This document shows, piece after piece, positions 63,922 through 64,000 of a stretch of 64,000 nucleotides of DNA. Location: NCBI RefSeq assembly GCF_023554995.1, contig NZ_JAMJPK010000006.1, forward strand, positions 186,001 through 250,000, in the 5' to 3' direction. The translations under genes and the position numbers were made by a program. The notes below the pieces were generated by a model, which was not told where the DNA came from, searched no databases, and saw only the letters and a program-made list of their open reading frames with translations. The DNA is from Halomonas gemina. Lineage in GTDB: Bacteria > Pseudomonadota > Gammaproteobacteria > Pseudomonadales > Halomonadaceae. Position 1 is the first letter of the stretch. The number at the start of each line of letters is the position of its first letter.

Positions 63922-64000
63922 ATGAATATCAAGCACCTACGGCTATTTCACGAGATCATGACCACCGGCAAGATGTCTGTCGCTGCCAAGCGCATGAGCT
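63922..64000 (+). CDS. LysR-family regulator, N-terminal fragment
   Basis: Only about 26 residues are in the window: MNIKHLRLFHEIMTTGKMSV and on to AAKRMS. This is the standard LysR helix-turn-helix entry (xLRxFxxIxxTGxxSxAAxxL). An in-frame ATG at 63916 is an alternative start. Most of the gene lies beyond the right edge. Divergent placement beside the FAD oxidase suggests it regulates that gene. Confidence 0.85.
   Translation, partial: MNIKHLRLFHEIMTTGKMSVAAKRMS

Overview
The window is a GC-rich, densely packed chromosomal segment of a gammaproteobacterium. Gene order and protein character fit Halomonas or a close relative. The evidence is a gid-par-atp cluster, an oxyR-recG pair, a gmk-rpoZ-spoT-ridA block, the pst-phoU / phoBR / ubiCA group and a rubredoxin reductase-HU pair. 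These are arranged much as in Pseudomonas, and the proteins are of ordinary gammaproteobacterial length. No rRNA, tRNA, CRISPR array or intact insertion sequence was seen. The genus is an inference from memory of gene order, not a computed result.

Layout. From 1 to 9.9 kb, all genes but one point left: an OmpA-like lipoprotein, hemW, rdgB, a P-loop kinase fusion, hemL, thiD, hemJ and a ClC chloride channel. The exception is a rightward CsgD-like regulator at 3.3 kb with a long AT-rich leader. From 9.9 to 47.6 kb nearly everything points right: argC, erpA, a polar amino acid ABC transporter (glnHPQ type), a candidate chromosomal origin (13.9-14.4 kb), mnmG-rsmG-parA-parB, the full F-type ATP synthase operon (atpIBEFHAGDC), mgtE, uppP-apbE, glmU-glmS, a DUF72 gene, an NSS-type sodium symporter, hexR, uvrD, a TRAP binding protein and pstS-pstCAB-phoU-cysZ. 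From 47.6 kb on, leftward genes dominate again: phoBR, ubiC-ubiA, oxyR-recG, and gmk-rpoZ-spoT-ridA-thpR. Among them lie short rightward units: rubredoxin reductase, HU, a small conserved gene and an SDR gene. The last 2 kb looks accessory: an AT-rich break, a ribbon-helix-helix-like protein, an amine/amino acid FAD oxidase and the start of a divergent LysR regulator.

How genes work together. Replication and segregation genes (parAB, and mnmG/rsmG beside the origin) sit with the major energy operon, close to the likely origin. Phosphate uptake (pstSCAB, phoU) and its two-component system (phoBR) are split by cysZ, and each half has recognisable Pho boxes. Peptidoglycan precursor supply is represented by glmU, glmS and uppP. 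Heme synthesis is spread over hemL, hemJ and hemW. Stress control includes oxyR, spoT and a CsgD-like biofilm regulator.

Most notable points. There is a DnaA-box cluster with an AT-rich segment upstream of mnmG. A perfect 16-copy heptanucleotide array lies between a putative promoter and the start of uvrD, and a related repeat module lies beside recG. A 145-bp palindromic MITE-like element seems to have rewritten the end of apbE and is flanked by a 21-bp near-duplication. The ClC protein lacks the proton-glutamate of exchangers. A pseudo-aminoglycoside-kinase domain is fused to an intact P-loop kinase. No clear undescribed multi-gene defence or biosynthetic system was found; the novelty lies mostly in repeats and regulatory architecture.
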